DNA from: Acidimicrobiaceae bacterium RAAP-2
GTDB taxonomy: Bacteria; Actinomycetota; Acidimicrobiia; Acidimicrobiales; RAAP-2
Direction of reading: 5' to 3'
DNA: 64,000 nt
Assembly (NCBI GenBank): GCA_001443545.1
Contig: LMAD01000003.1
Span: 1-64,000 of the forward strand
A model generated the notes under the pieces. It searched no databases and was not told where the DNA came from. It saw only the letters and a list, made by a program, of their open reading frames with translations. The translations under genes and the position numbers were made by a program. Below are positions 1-8,391 of this stretch, one piece after another (position 1 is the stretch's first letter; each line of letters starts with the position of its first letter).

Positions 1-396
1 CACGCCCACGTGGGCGTGGTTCTTCGCCGCGGCGCGCACCATCGTCGGTCCGCCGACGTCGATCAGCTCGACCGACGGATTCGACGAGAAGGGGTAGAGG
101 TTGCACACCACGAGGTCGATCGGCGTGATCTCGTGGGTCGCCAACGCCTCGAGGTGCTCGGGCCGGTCCCGATCGGCCAGGATCCCCCCGTGGATCATCG
201 GGTGCAGGGTCTTGACCCGGCCTCCGAGCATCTCGGGGAAGTCCGTCACGTCGGCGACGTCGGCGTGGGCCACGTCGGCCTCGGTGAGCGCCGTGGCGGT
301 GCCGCCCGAAGCGACGAGGTCGAACCCGAGGTCGACCAGACCTTGGGCGAACTCGACCAGTCCGGTCTTGTCCCACACGCTGAGCAACGCGCGCAT
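1..396 (-). CDS. purH: Bifunctional AICAR transformylase/IMP cyclohydrolase PurH, N-terminal part
   Basis: PurH makes the last two steps of de novo IMP synthesis. Only the first 132 codons are here; the gene runs off the left edge. The visible part is the MGS-like IMP cyclohydrolase domain, beginning [13 protein letters not shown], with the conserved segments [26 protein letters not shown] and the NLYPF motif near residue 95. The ATG lies immediately after the purN stop with no gap, so the two purine genes are almost certainly cotranscribed and translationally coupled. Identity is secure from these motifs. The C-terminal transformylase domain cannot be checked. Confidence 0.95.
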   Translation of the reverse strand, partial: MRALLSVWDKTGLVEFAQGLVDLGFDLVASGGTATALTEADVAHADVADVTDFPEMLGGRVKTLHPMIHGGILADRDRPEHLEALATHEITPIDLVVCNLYPFSSNPSVELIDVGGPTMVRAAAKNHAHVGV

Positions 397-1017
397 CTAC
401 CCCTCCTCTATCTGGGTGGCGATCGACGCCGGCTCTCGACCGTCGGCGAGGGCGCGCAGCACGCGCGCCACGACGTCGGGGTAGAGCACCCGTTCGACCG
501 TCTTGATTCGTTCGTGCAGGTCACTCTCGGAGTCCCCGGCGAGCACCGGCACGCGGCGCTGGGCGAGGATCGGTCCATCGTCGAGCGCCTCGGTCGCGAC
601 GTGGACCGTGCAGCCCGACTCGGCGACGCCCGCGGCGAGCGCCGCGGCGACGGCGTGCCAGCCCTTGAAATCGGGCAGCAGGCTCGGGTGGGTGTTGAGC
701 ACCCGCCCCGGGAGCGCCTCGTGGAAGGGTCGGGTCATCACGGTGCCGAACCCGGCCATGGCCACGAGGTCGATGCGGTGCCCGGCGAGCAGGGTCGCGA
801 GATCGATGCTGTAGGCGTCACGGTCGAAGGACGAGCGGAATCCGCCGTAGAGGGCGCGGTCGAGCAAGAGCGCGTCGATCCCCGCGCCCTCGGCGACGTC
901 GAGGGCGCGACAGGGGCGGTCGGCGACCACGAGGGCGACCTCGAGGCCCGCCGCGAACATCGCCTCGAGGATCGTGCCCGAACCGGACACCAGGACGCAG
1001 AGTCGGACGTCGGCCAA
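397..1017 (-). CDS. purN: Phosphoribosylglycinamide formyltransferase PurN
   Basis: PurN transfers a formyl group from 10-formyl-tetrahydrofolate to GAR in purine synthesis. The 206-residue product has the usual length. It shows the N-terminal phosphate-binding loop (LVSGSGTILEA), the NTHPSLLPDFKG signature with catalytic Asn and His, and the HVATEALDDGPIL segment carrying the catalytic Asp. The best start is a TTG three bases after the sucD stop; no ATG or GTG is as well placed. It sits between sucD and purH, an arrangement resembling the sucCD-purN-purH neighbourhood of other actinobacteria. Confidence 0.95.
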   Translation of the reverse strand: MADVRLCVLVSGSGTILEAMFAAGLEVALVVADRPCRALDVAEGAGIDALLLDRALYGGFRSSFDRDAYSIDLATLLAGHRIDLVAMAGFGTVMTRPFHEALPGRVLNTHPSLLPDFKGWHAVAAALAAGVAESGCTVHVATEALDDGPILAQRRVPVLAGDSESDLHERIKTVERVLYPDVVARVLRALADGREPASIATQIEEG

Positions 1018-1020
1018 CGT

Positions 1021-1905
1021 CTAGAGCGCCCGGACGATCTCGACCATCTTCTCCCCGGCCTCGGTCGGGTTCAGACAGACGTGGACGCCGGCCTCGCTGA
1101 GGGCCGCCATCTTGGCCTGGGCGGTGCCCTTGGAGCCCGAGATGATCGCCCCGGCGTGGCCCATCTTGCGTCCGGCCGGTGCCGTGACCCCGGCGACGTA
1201 GGCCACGACCGGCTTGGTCATGTGCGCCTTGATCCACTCGGCCGCGCGCTCCTCCTCGGAGCCGCCGATCTCGCCGATCATCATGACGGCCTTGGTCTCG
1301 GGGTCGGCCTCGAAGGCGGCCAGGCAGTCGATGAAGTTCGTACCGGGCACCGGGTCTCCGCCGATGCCCACGCAGGTCGTCTGGCCGATCCCCTGCTGAC
1401 TGAGCTCGTGCAGCGCCTGGTAGGTGAGGGTGCCCGAGCGCGAGACGATGCCCACCGGCCCACCGGGCAACGCGATGTCGCCCGAGGTGATGCCGATGTT
1501 GCACTTACCGGGGCTGATGATCCCCGGGCAGTTCGGTCCGAGGAGCCGCACGCCGGGGAACTCCTCGACGAGCCGGTTGTACACGCGGGCCTCGTCGTGG
1601 GCCGGGATGCCCTCGGTGATGCTCACGATGAAGGTGATGCCGCCCTGGGCGGCCTCGATGATCGCGTCGGCCGCGAACTTCGGCGGTACCGAGACGAACG
1701 AGGCGGTGGCCCCGGTCGCCGCGACCGCCTCGGCGACGGTGTTGAAGACGGGGATGCCCTCGACGTCGGTGCCGCCCTTGCCCGGGGTGACCCCGCCGAC
1801 GATCTGGGTGCCGTACTCACGGTTGCGCAGGCCGTGGAAGCGGCCCTGGCCGCCGGTCAGTCCCTGGACGATGACCTTGGTGTGCTCGTCTACGAAGATG
1901 CTCAT
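1021..1905 (-). CDS. sucD: Succinyl-CoA synthetase alpha subunit SucD
   Basis: SucD is the CoA-binding, phosphohistidine-carrying subunit of the TCA-cycle enzyme that interconverts succinyl-CoA and succinate with formation of a nucleoside triphosphate. The 294-residue protein begins [15 protein letters not shown] and has the CoA-binding Rossmann region, the [14 protein letters not shown] segment, and [14 protein letters not shown] containing the active-site His near residue 250. The open frame continues upstream, but this ATG, 8 bases after the sucC stop, gives the standard length. It forms an operon with sucC. Confidence 0.97.
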   Translation of the reverse strand: MSIFVDEHTKVIVQGLTGGQGRFHGLRNREYGTQIVGGVTPGKGGTDVEGIPVFNTVAEAVAATGATASFVSVPPKFAADAIIEAAQGGITFIVSITEGIPAHDEARVYNRLVEEFPGVRLLGPNCPGIISPGKCNIGITSGDIALPGGPVGIVSRSGTLTYQALHELSQQGIGQTTCVGIGGDPVPGTNFIDCLAAFEADPETKAVMMIGEIGGSEEERAAEWIKAHMTKPVVAYVAGVTAPAGRKMGHAGAIISGSKGTAQAKMAALSEAGVHVCLNPTEAGEKMVEIVRAL

Positions 1906-1913
1906 ATCGGTCC

Positions 1914-3056
1914 TTACTGGTTCGCGAAGGCCACGGCCCGGCGGGCGGCGTCCAACATGGTCGGTTCGGTGAGAAGTCGGTCGTTCAGGTGCGGGGCCAG
2001 GATGGCGCGGCCCTCGACGGCGTTGGTGCCGTCGAGTCGCAACACGATCGGCGAGGTGATCGAGACCCGTCCGAGCGCCTCGATGACGCCCTTGGCGACC
2101 TCGTCGACGCGCGTGATGCCCCCGAAGATGTTGACGAAGATGACCTTGACCTTGGGGTCGGTGTTGATCACCTCGAGCGCGGCGGCCATCACGTCGGCGT
2201 TGGCGCCGCCACCGATGTCGAGGAAGTTGGCGGCGCTGCCCCCGACCTGGTTCACGACGTCGAGGGTCGACATCGCGAGCCCCGCCCCGTTGGCGATGAT
2301 CCCCACGGTCCCGTCCAGGCCGATGTAGTTGAGGCCCTTCTCCTTGGCCATCTTCTCGCGCGGGTCCTCGGTCTCGGTGGCGCGGTACTCCTCCCATTCG
2401 GGGTGGCGGAACGACGCGTTCTCGTCCAGGGTGACCTTCGCGTCGAGCGCGTGGACCTTGCCCTCGGGCGTGAGGATGAGCGGGTTCACCTCGGCGAGGT
2501 CGCAGTCGCCCTCGACGTAGCAGGTGTAGAGCTTGACCAACAGCTCGGCCGCCTGGGCTCGCGCCGCTTCGTCGAGGCCGGCCTCGGCGACCCAGCGGCG
2601 CGCGGTGGCGACGTCGAGCCCGACGAGCGGGTCGATCTGGAGCATCGCGATGGCGTCGGGGTTCTCCTCGGCGACCACCTCGATCTCCACCCCGCCCTGG
2701 GCGCTCAGCATGCCCAGGTGGACCTTGTTCGGGCGGTCGAGGGTGAAGGACGCGTAGTACTCCTGGGCGATGTCGCTGGCGTGCTCGACCCAGAGTCGCT
2801 TGACGACGTGACCCTTGATGTCCAGGCCGAGGATGGCGCCGGCGTGGGTGCGCACCTCGTCCTCGCTGTCGGCCAGCTTGACCCCGCCGGCCTTGCCACG
2901 GCCACCGACCTTCACCTGGGCCTTGATGACCACGGGGAAGCCGACGCGGGCGGCGACGCTGAGGGCCTCCTCGACGGTGTCGGCGACCCCGCCCGGTGAG
3001 ACCGCGATGCCGAATCGCGAGAAGTACTGCTTCCCCTGATACTCAAAAAGGTCCAT
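1914..3056 (-). CDS. sucC: Succinyl-CoA synthetase beta subunit SucC
   Basis: This is the nucleotide-binding, ATP-grasp subunit of succinyl-CoA synthetase. The 380-residue length is normal. It starts [16 protein letters not shown], followed by the ATP-grasp segment [17 protein letters not shown] near residues 44-60. Near the C-terminus is the conserved FLDIGGGA...IFVNIFGGI region that contacts the alpha subunit. The next gene upstream is a B12-binding methylmalonyl-CoA mutase subunit, so propionate-derived succinyl-CoA may feed this enzyme; that link is inference from position. Confidence 0.97.
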   Translation of the reverse strand: MDLFEYQGKQYFSRFGIAVSPGGVADTVEEALSVAARVGFPVVIKAQVKVGGRGKAGGVKLADSEDEVRTHAGAILGLDIKGHVVKRLWVEHASDIAQEYYASFTLDRPNKVHLGMLSAQGGVEIEVVAEENPDAIAMLQIDPLVGLDVATARRWVAEAGLDEAARAQAAELLVKLYTCYVEGDCDLAEVNPLILTPEGKVHALDAKVTLDENASFRHPEWEEYRATETEDPREKMAKEKGLNYIGLDGTVGIIANGAGLAMSTLDVVNQVGGSAANFLDIGGGANADVMAAALEVINTDPKVKVIFVNIFGGITRVDEVAKGVIEALGRVSITSPIVLRLDGTNAVEGRAILAPHLNDRLLTEPTMLDAARRAVAFANQ

Positions 3057-3096
3057 CGTCGTCCACTTTCTCTGCCAGTACTGCCGAACTACCCGT

Positions 3097-3507
3097 CTAG
3101 GAACTGTGCTCGCGCGCGTCGAGCGTGGCCTCGAGCCACGTCCCGATCTCGCCCAATGACGCGCCGGGCGTGAAGACCCGCGCGACCCCGACGGCCTCGA
3201 GGTCGGGGATGTCGCCCTCGGGGATGATCCCCCCGACGACCACGGTCACGTCCTCGCGGCCGGCTTCGCGCAAGAGGCCGATCACCCGGGGCACGAGGAC
3301 CCGGTGCGCGCCCGAGAGCAGCGAGAGGCCCAGCGCGTCGGCGTCCTCGTGGACGACCGCCTGGGCGATCTGTTCGGGCGTTTGGTGTAGACCGGTGTAC
3401 ACGACCTCGAACCCGGCGTCGCGCAGGGCACGCGCGATCACCTTGGCACCGCGGTCGTGGCCGTCCAGGCCCGGCTTGGCCACCACTACCCGATACGTGC
3501 GCTCCAT
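3097..3507 (-). CDS. Methylmalonyl-CoA mutase small (cobalamin-binding) subunit
   Basis: A 136-residue stand-alone B12-binding domain. It carries the base-off cobalamin motif DGHDRG (Asp15, His17, Gly20), with His17 the predicted lower cobalt ligand, then [10 protein letters not shown] and VVVGGIIP, the other two parts of the D-x-H-x-x-G / S-x-L / GG signature. In the two-subunit form of methylmalonyl-CoA mutase this protein pairs with a separate TIM-barrel catalytic subunit, which is not in the window. It could instead serve isobutyryl- or ethylmalonyl-CoA mutase, since the small subunits look alike. A possible -10 (TATGCT, 3516-3521) sits so close to the ATG that the transcript may be nearly leaderless. 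Confidence 0.9.
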   Translation of the reverse strand: MERTYRVVVAKPGLDGHDRGAKVIARALRDAGFEVVYTGLHQTPEQIAQAVVHEDADALGLSLLSGAHRVLVPRVIGLLREAGREDVTVVVGGIIPEGDIPDLEAVGVARVFTPGASLGEIGTWLEATLDAREHSS

Positions 3508-3555
3508 CGGGTGCCAGCATAGAACCCCCCAGGTGACCCCCCCGACGGGGCCGCC

Positions 3556-3584
3556 TTCGACGCGACGAGGGGCGCGACTAGCGT
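3556..3584 (+). promoter_or_regulatory. Candidate promoter of the decaprenyl-phosphoryl-arabinose operon, probably leaderless
   Basis: TTCGAC at 3556-3561 and TAGCGT at 3579-3584 are separated by 17 bases. Only six bases lie between the -10 element and the GTG of the next gene, and no Shine-Dalgarno sequence is visible. That is the geometry of a leaderless actinobacterial transcript. Read by eye only. Confidence 0.4.
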
Positions 3585-3590
3585 GGTCCC

Positions 3591-4499
3591 GTGACGAGCG
3601 ACGTGGCGATTGCGCGGGGACCGGTTCGCGCCCTGGTCTCGGCGATGCGACCGGTCCAGTGGCTGAAGAACGGCCTGATCGGCGTCGCGCCAGTGGCGGC
3701 GGGGGTCGCGACCCACGCCGACGTCCAGCGCCACACGGTGGCGGCCTTCCTCTGTTTCTGCGCGCTCTCTTCGGCCATCTACCTGCTCAACGACGTGCGC
3801 GACCTCGAGGCCGATCGCACCCACCCCACCAAGCGGTACCGGGCCATCGCGGCCGGCCAGTTGAGCGCGGCGTGGGCCCTGGGCACCGCGCTCGTGTTGA
3901 GCCTGTTCGCCTTCGCGCTACCGATGCTGCTCTGGCAGCCCGAAGGGCTCTACCTGATCCTCACGCTCTACCTGGTGATCCACCTGGCCTACAACTTCGG
4001 CGTCAAGAACGTCGCAATCATCGAGCTGGGCTTCGTCGCCAGCGGGTTCTTCCTTCGCGCCTACGCCGGGGCCGCGGCCTCGCACATCTACGTCTCGGCC
4101 TGGTTCCTCGTCGTGATCTCCTTCGGTGCCCTCTTCCTCGTGGTCGGCAAGCGCTCGAGTGAACTCCAGCAGGTGGGCGCCGGCACGACGCGCCAGGTGC
4201 TCGCCGAGTACAGCCCCGACTTCTTGCACTCGGCGCTGACCATGACCGCCACGGTCGTGATCACCACCTACTGCCTGTGGGCCTTTGACACCTCCTACGG
4301 CGGGCTCTCGAGCCTGCGCCACCACATGGTGCCGATCCGGCTCACCGTGATCCCGGTGGTCTACGCGATGCTCTACATCATGCGCGCGGCCGAGGCCGGC
4401 CACGGCCAGGCCCCCGAGGACCTGCTCTGGCGCAACCGCACGGTCCAGATCCTCGGGGTCGTCTGGGCGGTCCTGCTCTTCATCGGGATCTACGCGTGA
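3591..4499 (+). CDS. Decaprenyl-phosphate phosphoribosyltransferase (UbiA family)
   Basis: An integral-membrane prenyltransferase predicted to join decaprenyl phosphate and PRPP, the first committed step to decaprenyl-phosphoryl-arabinose, the arabinose donor for cell-wall arabinan. The 302-residue protein is mostly hydrophobic helices. It has the family aspartate motif N67-D-V-R-D71-L-E-A-D75-R-T-H78-P-T-K, followed by YRAIAAG, and a second conserved stretch [18 protein letters not shown]. The stop overlaps the DprE1 start by 4 bases (GTGA), and the next two genes are the partner epimerase subunits, which makes this assignment firmer than the UbiA fold alone would. Confidence 0.92.
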   Translation: MTSDVAIARGPVRALVSAMRPVQWLKNGLIGVAPVAAGVATHADVQRHTVAAFLCFCALSSAIYLLNDVRDLEADRTHPTKRYRAIAAGQLSAAWALGTALVLSLFAFALPMLLWQPEGLYLILTLYLVIHLAYNFGVKNVAIIELGFVASGFFLRAYAGAAASHIYVSAWFLVVISFGALFLVVGKRSSELQQVGAGTTRQVLAEYSPDFLHSALTMTATVVITTYCLWAFDTSYGGLSSLRHHMVPIRLTVIPVVYAMLYIMRAAEAGHGQAPEDLLWRNRTVQILGVVWAVLLFIGIYA

Positions 4500-5824
4500 G
4501 GACCCGGCTCACCGGCTGGGGCCGCACGGCGGGCAGTCTCGCCGAGCTGACGACGCCGACCAGCGAGGACGAGGTCGCGAACGCGCTGGGGGCCCCGGCG
4601 GTGATCGCGCGCGGGCTCGGTCGCAGCTACGGCGACGCCGCCCAGGTCAGTGGCGGCCTGGTGCTCGACAACCGCGGCCTCGACGCGATCGCCCCGATCG
4701 GCCCCGACGGGCTCGTCACGCTCGGCGCCGGGGTCTCGATCGACGACCTGCTGGCCGTCGCCATCCCCCAGGGCTGGTTCGTGCCGGTCACGCCCGGCAC
4801 CCGACGGGTCTCCATCGGCGGAGCGGTCGCGGCCGACGTGCACGGCAAGAACCACCACGTCGACGGTTCCTTCGCCCACCACGTGCGCGCGATGCGCCTG
4901 GTCACGCCGAGCGGGGTGCACGAACTCTCCCCCGAACGCGAACCGGCACTCTTCTGGGCGACCTTCGGGGCCATGGGCCTGACGGGCGTGGTCAGCGAGG
5001 TGACCCTCCAACTGCTCGCGATCGAGAGCGACCAGGTGCTCGTGGACACCGACCGCTACGACGACCTCGACGCGGTCATGGCCGCGATGGTCGAGGGCGA
5101 CGCGCGCTACCGCTACTCGGTCGCCTGGGTCGACTGCATGGCCCGCGGACGGCGCATGGGCCGCTCGATCCTCACCCGCGGCGACCACGCCGGGTCGAGC
5201 GACCTGACCGAAGCCACGCGGGTCGCACCGCGCGGCGCGCGTTTGGCCGTGCCCTTCTCAGCGCCCCCGGGGCTCTTGAACCCGGTGACGATCACCGCCT
5301 TCAACGAACTCTGGTTCCGCGCCGCGCCGCGCCACCGCGTGGGCGAGGCCCACTCGATCTCGTCCTTCTTCCACCCCCTCGACGGGCTGCGCGACTGGAA
5401 CCGGCTCTACGGGCCGCGCGGCTTCGTGCAGTACCAGTTCGCGGTGCCCGACGACGGGGCCGAGGCCGTCGTCACGGCCATCTCGCGGCTCTCGGCGTCC
5501 CGAGTGCCGAGCTTCCTCGCGGTCTTGAAGCGATTCGGTGACGCCGACCCCGCGCCACTCTCCTTCCCCCAGCCGGGCTGGACCCTGGCCCTCGACCTGC
5601 CCGTCGGCCCCGCGGCCCTGGCGCCGCTGCTCGACGAGCTCGACGAGCTCGTCGTGGCCGCGCGCGGTCGGGTCTACCTCGCCAAGGACGCCCGCCTGGC
5701 CCCCTCGACCGTGCGCGCCATGTACCCGCGCCTGGCCGAGTTCGCCGCCCTGGCCGATACCATCGACCCGGAGCACCATCTCACGAGCGACCTCGCTCGT
5801 CGACTGCGCCTGAGAGAGGGATAA
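4496..5824 (+). CDS. dprE1: Decaprenylphosphoryl-beta-D-ribose 2'-oxidase DprE1
   Basis: An FAD-dependent oxidase that, with DprE2, epimerises decaprenyl-phosphoryl-ribose to the arabinose form. The 442-residue protein has the FAD-binding segment VIARGLGRSYGDA (near 37-49), TRRVSIGGAVAADVHGKNHH (102-121) and a C-terminal substrate domain with GWTLALDLPV and YLAKDARL. The last holds the lysine matching Mycobacterium tuberculosis K418. The position matching M. tuberculosis Cys387, the residue trapped by benzothiazinones, is Ala365 here. The start is the GTG overlapping the previous stop. Confidence 0.94.
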   Translation: MRTRLTGWGRTAGSLAELTTPTSEDEVANALGAPAVIARGLGRSYGDAAQVSGGLVLDNRGLDAIAPIGPDGLVTLGAGVSIDDLLAVAIPQGWFVPVTPGTRRVSIGGAVAADVHGKNHHVDGSFAHHVRAMRLVTPSGVHELSPEREPALFWATFGAMGLTGVVSEVTLQLLAIESDQVLVDTDRYDDLDAVMAAMVEGDARYRYSVAWVDCMARGRRMGRSILTRGDHAGSSDLTEATRVAPRGARLAVPFSAPPGLLNPVTITAFNELWFRAAPRHRVGEAHSISSFFHPLDGLRDWNRLYGPRGFVQYQFAVPDDGAEAVVTAISRLSASRVPSFLAVLKRFGDADPAPLSFPQPGWTLALDLPVGPAALAPLLDELDELVVAARGRVYLAKDARLAPSTVRAMYPRLAEFAALADTIDPEHHLTSDLARRLRLREG

Positions 5825-5827
5825 CCC

Positions 5828-6595
5828 ATGGAGAACGCCTTCGGCCAACCCCAGAACGTCGTCGTGCTCGGCGGGAGCTCGGACATCGCGCGCGCGCTCG
5901 TGAAGAAGCTCTGCGCCGCGCGCACCCACACGGTGGTGCTCGCGGGTCGCAACCAGGACCTGCTCGACCAGGCCGCCGCCGAGGCCCGCGACTACGGCGC
6001 GACCACGACCCACACGGTGCTCTTCGAGGCCACCGAGCCGCTCGACGCGGCGCGGGCCGTCGCGGTCTGTTTCGAGGTGATGGGCGAACCGGTCGACCTG
6101 GTGATCGAGGCCGTCGGGCTGCTGGGCAAGCAGCTCGAGTACGAGGACGACCCGACGATGGCCGCGACGATGGCGGTCGTGAACTACGCCTGGCCCGTCG
6201 CGGCCCTCGCCGAGGTGCGCCGACGGCTCGTCGCCCAGGGCCACGGACGGATCCTCGTGCTGTCCTCGGTCGCCGCGATCCGCGTACGGCGCATCTCGTA
6301 CCTCTACTCGGGCGCCAAGGCCGGCCTGGACCGACTCTGTGACGGGCTCGCCGACTCCCTCGAGGGCACCGGCGTCACCCTGCAGATCGTGCGACCGGGC
6401 TTCGTGCGCTCCAAGATGACCACCGGTGAGCCCGAGATCCCCTTCACGACCGGCGTCAACGAGGTCGCCGAGAACATCCTGCGCGGGCTCGCGAGCGGCC
6501 AGCGGGTCATCTGGAGTCCGCCGATCCTGCGCTACGTCTTCTTCGCGCTGCGCCACCTCCCCGCGCCGCTCTGGCGCAAGGTCGCCAACCGCTAA
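5828..6595 (+). CDS. dprE2: Decaprenylphosphoryl-2-keto-beta-D-erythro-pentose reductase DprE2
   Basis: A short-chain dehydrogenase that reduces the keto intermediate made by DprE1, giving decaprenyl-phosphoryl-arabinose. The 255-residue protein has the nucleotide-binding loop VVLGGSSDIARAL near residues 12-24, the catalytic serine region VLSSVAA near 144-150, and the YSGAK active-site motif (Tyr160, Lys164). It begins three bases after dprE1 ends, with an AGAGAGGGA ribosome-binding region in the end of dprE1. Its stop overlaps the convergent gene by 4 bases. Confidence 0.94.
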   Translation: MENAFGQPQNVVVLGGSSDIARALVKKLCAARTHTVVLAGRNQDLLDQAAAEARDYGATTTHTVLFEATEPLDAARAVAVCFEVMGEPVDLVIEAVGLLGKQLEYEDDPTMAATMAVVNYAWPVAALAEVRRRLVAQGHGRILVLSSVAAIRVRRISYLYSGAKAGLDRLCDGLADSLEGTGVTLQIVRPGFVRSKMTTGEPEIPFTTGVNEVAENILRGLASGQRVIWSPPILRYVFFALRHLPAPLWRKVANR

Positions 6596-7023
6596 CTGGT
6601 GGCGCTGGCCAGCTGGTCGCGCAGTGCCGCGACGTGGCGTAGGTCCGCGTCGATCAGGCACGCCCCGAAGACCACCGGCTCGATCGACCCGCCCGCGTCG
6701 CGCGCAGCCACAGCCCGACAGTGTCGCTGGCGCGCCTGGTACCAGGCGCGCTCGTGGGCGTCGAAGACCCCGGCCGAGATCGGCGAGGCCGCGTCGATCG
6801 CCACGCGCAACCGATTGATCGTTCCGTCCAGGGCGAGGACTTGGTGCTCCTTGCAGCCCTCCATGCCCACGGTGGTGTTCGGCGCGCAGGGCAGCACCGT
6901 GAAGGTCTCGACGAGCCTCGGCACCGCGAGAGGACTCGGGGCGTCGGTATTGAGCCACAGGGCGGCGGCGATCAGCAGCGCGGCCACGCCGAGAACGACG
7001 ACCACGAGGACCTTGGTTCGCAC
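6592..7023 (-). CDS. LprI-like (DUF1311) secreted or membrane-anchored protein
   Basis: A 143-residue protein with one N-terminal hydrophobic segment (about residues 4-24) followed by an extracytoplasmic domain. The domain shows the cysteine-spaced pattern of the LprI/DUF1311 family: CAPNTTVGMEGC, then VLALDGTIN, then ERAWYQARQRHC and a further Cys near GACLID. Some family members inhibit lysozyme; function here is unknown. The open frame extends further upstream, but that extension is Arg-rich and lacks family features, so I place the start at the GTG at 7021-7023, just before the hydrophobic segment. No lipobox cysteine is visible. Confidence 0.72.
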   Translation of the reverse strand: MRTKVLVVVVLGVAALLIAAALWLNTDAPSPLAVPRLVETFTVLPCAPNTTVGMEGCKEHQVLALDGTINRLRVAIDAASPISAGVFDAHERAWYQARQRHCRAVAARDAGGSIEPVVFGACLIDADLRHVAALRDQLASATS

Positions 7024-7057
7024 ACCCTGAGTCTGACAGAAGAGTCGGGCCCGCGAA

Positions 7058-8302
7058 CTACCCCGCCGACGAGGTCGTCGTCGGCGCGAGCAAACCGGTG
7101 GTCTTGGGCACCGTGCGTAGCGACATGGTGTAGAAGTCACGGTTCCACCACGTAGCGAAGTAGCGCGACGGTGGCCCGTTCATCGAGCTGAGCAGGCTGG
7201 TGCCGTTGGCGCCGGTGACGATGGCGTTCGGCGCCCCGGCGTAGGTCGAGTACTGCACCCAGTCGGTGTTGATGTCGAGCTGCATCCCGGTGACCGCGCC
7301 CGCGCGCACCAGCACGTTGGCCAGGTCGGTGATCGACATCGCCGGACCCCCGACGTAGACGATCGCGCCGTCCTTGGTGACTCCGAGGCCCGAGCGCCAG
7401 ACGTTGAAGGTCCCGCCCAGCGTGGCGCCCCACAGCGTCGGGTTCGAGAGGTCCGACACCGGCTTGCCGTTGACGACGAGCAGGTTGAGGTTCTGACGCA
7501 CCGAGGCGACCTGGTTGGTCATCGTGAAGCCCGGCGAGCCCCAGGCGCCGACCGTCATCGTGCCGTCCTTGTAGACCACGACCGAGGCGGCGCCCCGGCG
7601 CAGCGGCAGGATCATCTGACCCTGGGTGTAGTAGCCGCCGTTGGCGTCCTGCATGCGGAAGCCCGCGTTGAAGGCCGCGACCAGCGACCGGCTCGCCAAC
7701 GGCGTGATCGGCGCGGAGTAGATGAAGCGGTGGTTCCCGCCGGGGATGAACGAGCCCGAGTAGAGCTGAGCGCGCAACAGTGTCGGGTCCATCCACGCGA
7801 TGCCGACCACGTAGCTGGTGTGGATCGCGTCGGGGCGGATGAAGGCCTCGTAGACCGCGGGCACGCCGTTGGCCGTGCGCCCGGCGACGTGCCAGACACC
7901 CTCCCCGGGCAGCGGGTGCGGAGCCGGGGTGATCACGCGCGGCGGCTCGGGCAGGTGCCCCGTGACGGGCACCTTCACCGCGGTGACCCCCGAGCCGAAG
8001 GAGTTGGCCTTGGGCGCTCCACCCGTCTTGGCGGGGTTCAGCCGGTAGTACTCGGTCTCGATCCAGGTGACGACGGGCCCGAGGCCGTGCTGACGGCCCC
8101 ACTCGGCCCCGCGCGCCATGTAGCTGACGCCGTAGGTCGGGTTGCGCAACGCCATCGCGAGGGTGCCCCCGAGGTAGGCCACGACGACGAAGGTCGTCGT
8201 GGCGAGCACGGCGATCGCGCGGCGGCGCCAGTAGACCCGCTGGGGCAGGCGATGACTCCGCGGCGCCGACGGCGGCCGGTAGACGGGGCGGACGGAATCC
8301 AT
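7058..8302 (-). CDS. Membrane-anchored phosphodiester glycosidase (NAGPA/DUF2233) family protein
   Basis: About 414 residues. A basic N-terminus (RRRAIAV) leads into one transmembrane anchor, then an extracytoplasmic region. The C-terminal half matches the phosphodiester glycosidase fold: AFNAGFRMQDANGGYY, DGTMTVGAWG, LLVVNGKPV, WGATLGGTFNVWRSG and MQLDINTDWVQYS. Family members cleave sugar-phosphodiester bonds or act on cell-wall glycans; the substrate here is unknown. The ATG at 8300-8302 has a GGAA-type ribosome-binding site; an upstream start at 8338 is possible. It lies between pcrA and the LprI-like gene on the same strand. Confidence 0.82.
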   Translation of the reverse strand: MDSVRPVYRPPSAPRSHRLPQRVYWRRRAIAVLATTTFVVVAYLGGTLAMALRNPTYGVSYMARGAEWGRQHGLGPVVTWIETEYYRLNPAKTGGAPKANSFGSGVTAVKVPVTGHLPEPPRVITPAPHPLPGEGVWHVAGRTANGVPAVYEAFIRPDAIHTSYVVGIAWMDPTLLRAQLYSGSFIPGGNHRFIYSAPITPLASRSLVAAFNAGFRMQDANGGYYTQGQMILPLRRGAASVVVYKDGTMTVGAWGSPGFTMTNQVASVRQNLNLLVVNGKPVSDLSNPTLWGATLGGTFNVWRSGLGVTKDGAIVYVGGPAMSITDLANVLVRAGAVTGMQLDINTDWVQYSTYAGAPNAIVTGANGTSLLSSMNGPPSRYFATWWNRDFYTMSLRTVPKTTGLLAPTTTSSAG

Positions 8303-8362
8303 GAGGTTCCATTCTTCCACGCCGACCCCGACGACCATTCGGCTCCATCAGGGTTTCTTAGG

Positions 8363-8379
8363 GACGTTTTAGAAACGTC
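8363..8379. repeat. Perfect inverted repeat between pcrA and the glycosidase gene
   Basis: GACGTTT and AAACGTC flank a 3-base loop, starting 13 bases beyond the pcrA stop. No T-run follows on either strand, so it is not a classical terminator. It may be a Rho-independent hairpin without a tail or a protein-binding site. Confidence 0.5.
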
Positions 8380-8391
8380 ACTCGACCAGGG

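Noticed and set aside
10..2328. 772-codon plus-strand open frame opposite purH, purN and sucDC
   Set aside because: It crosses several real genes in the opposite orientation and has no domain.
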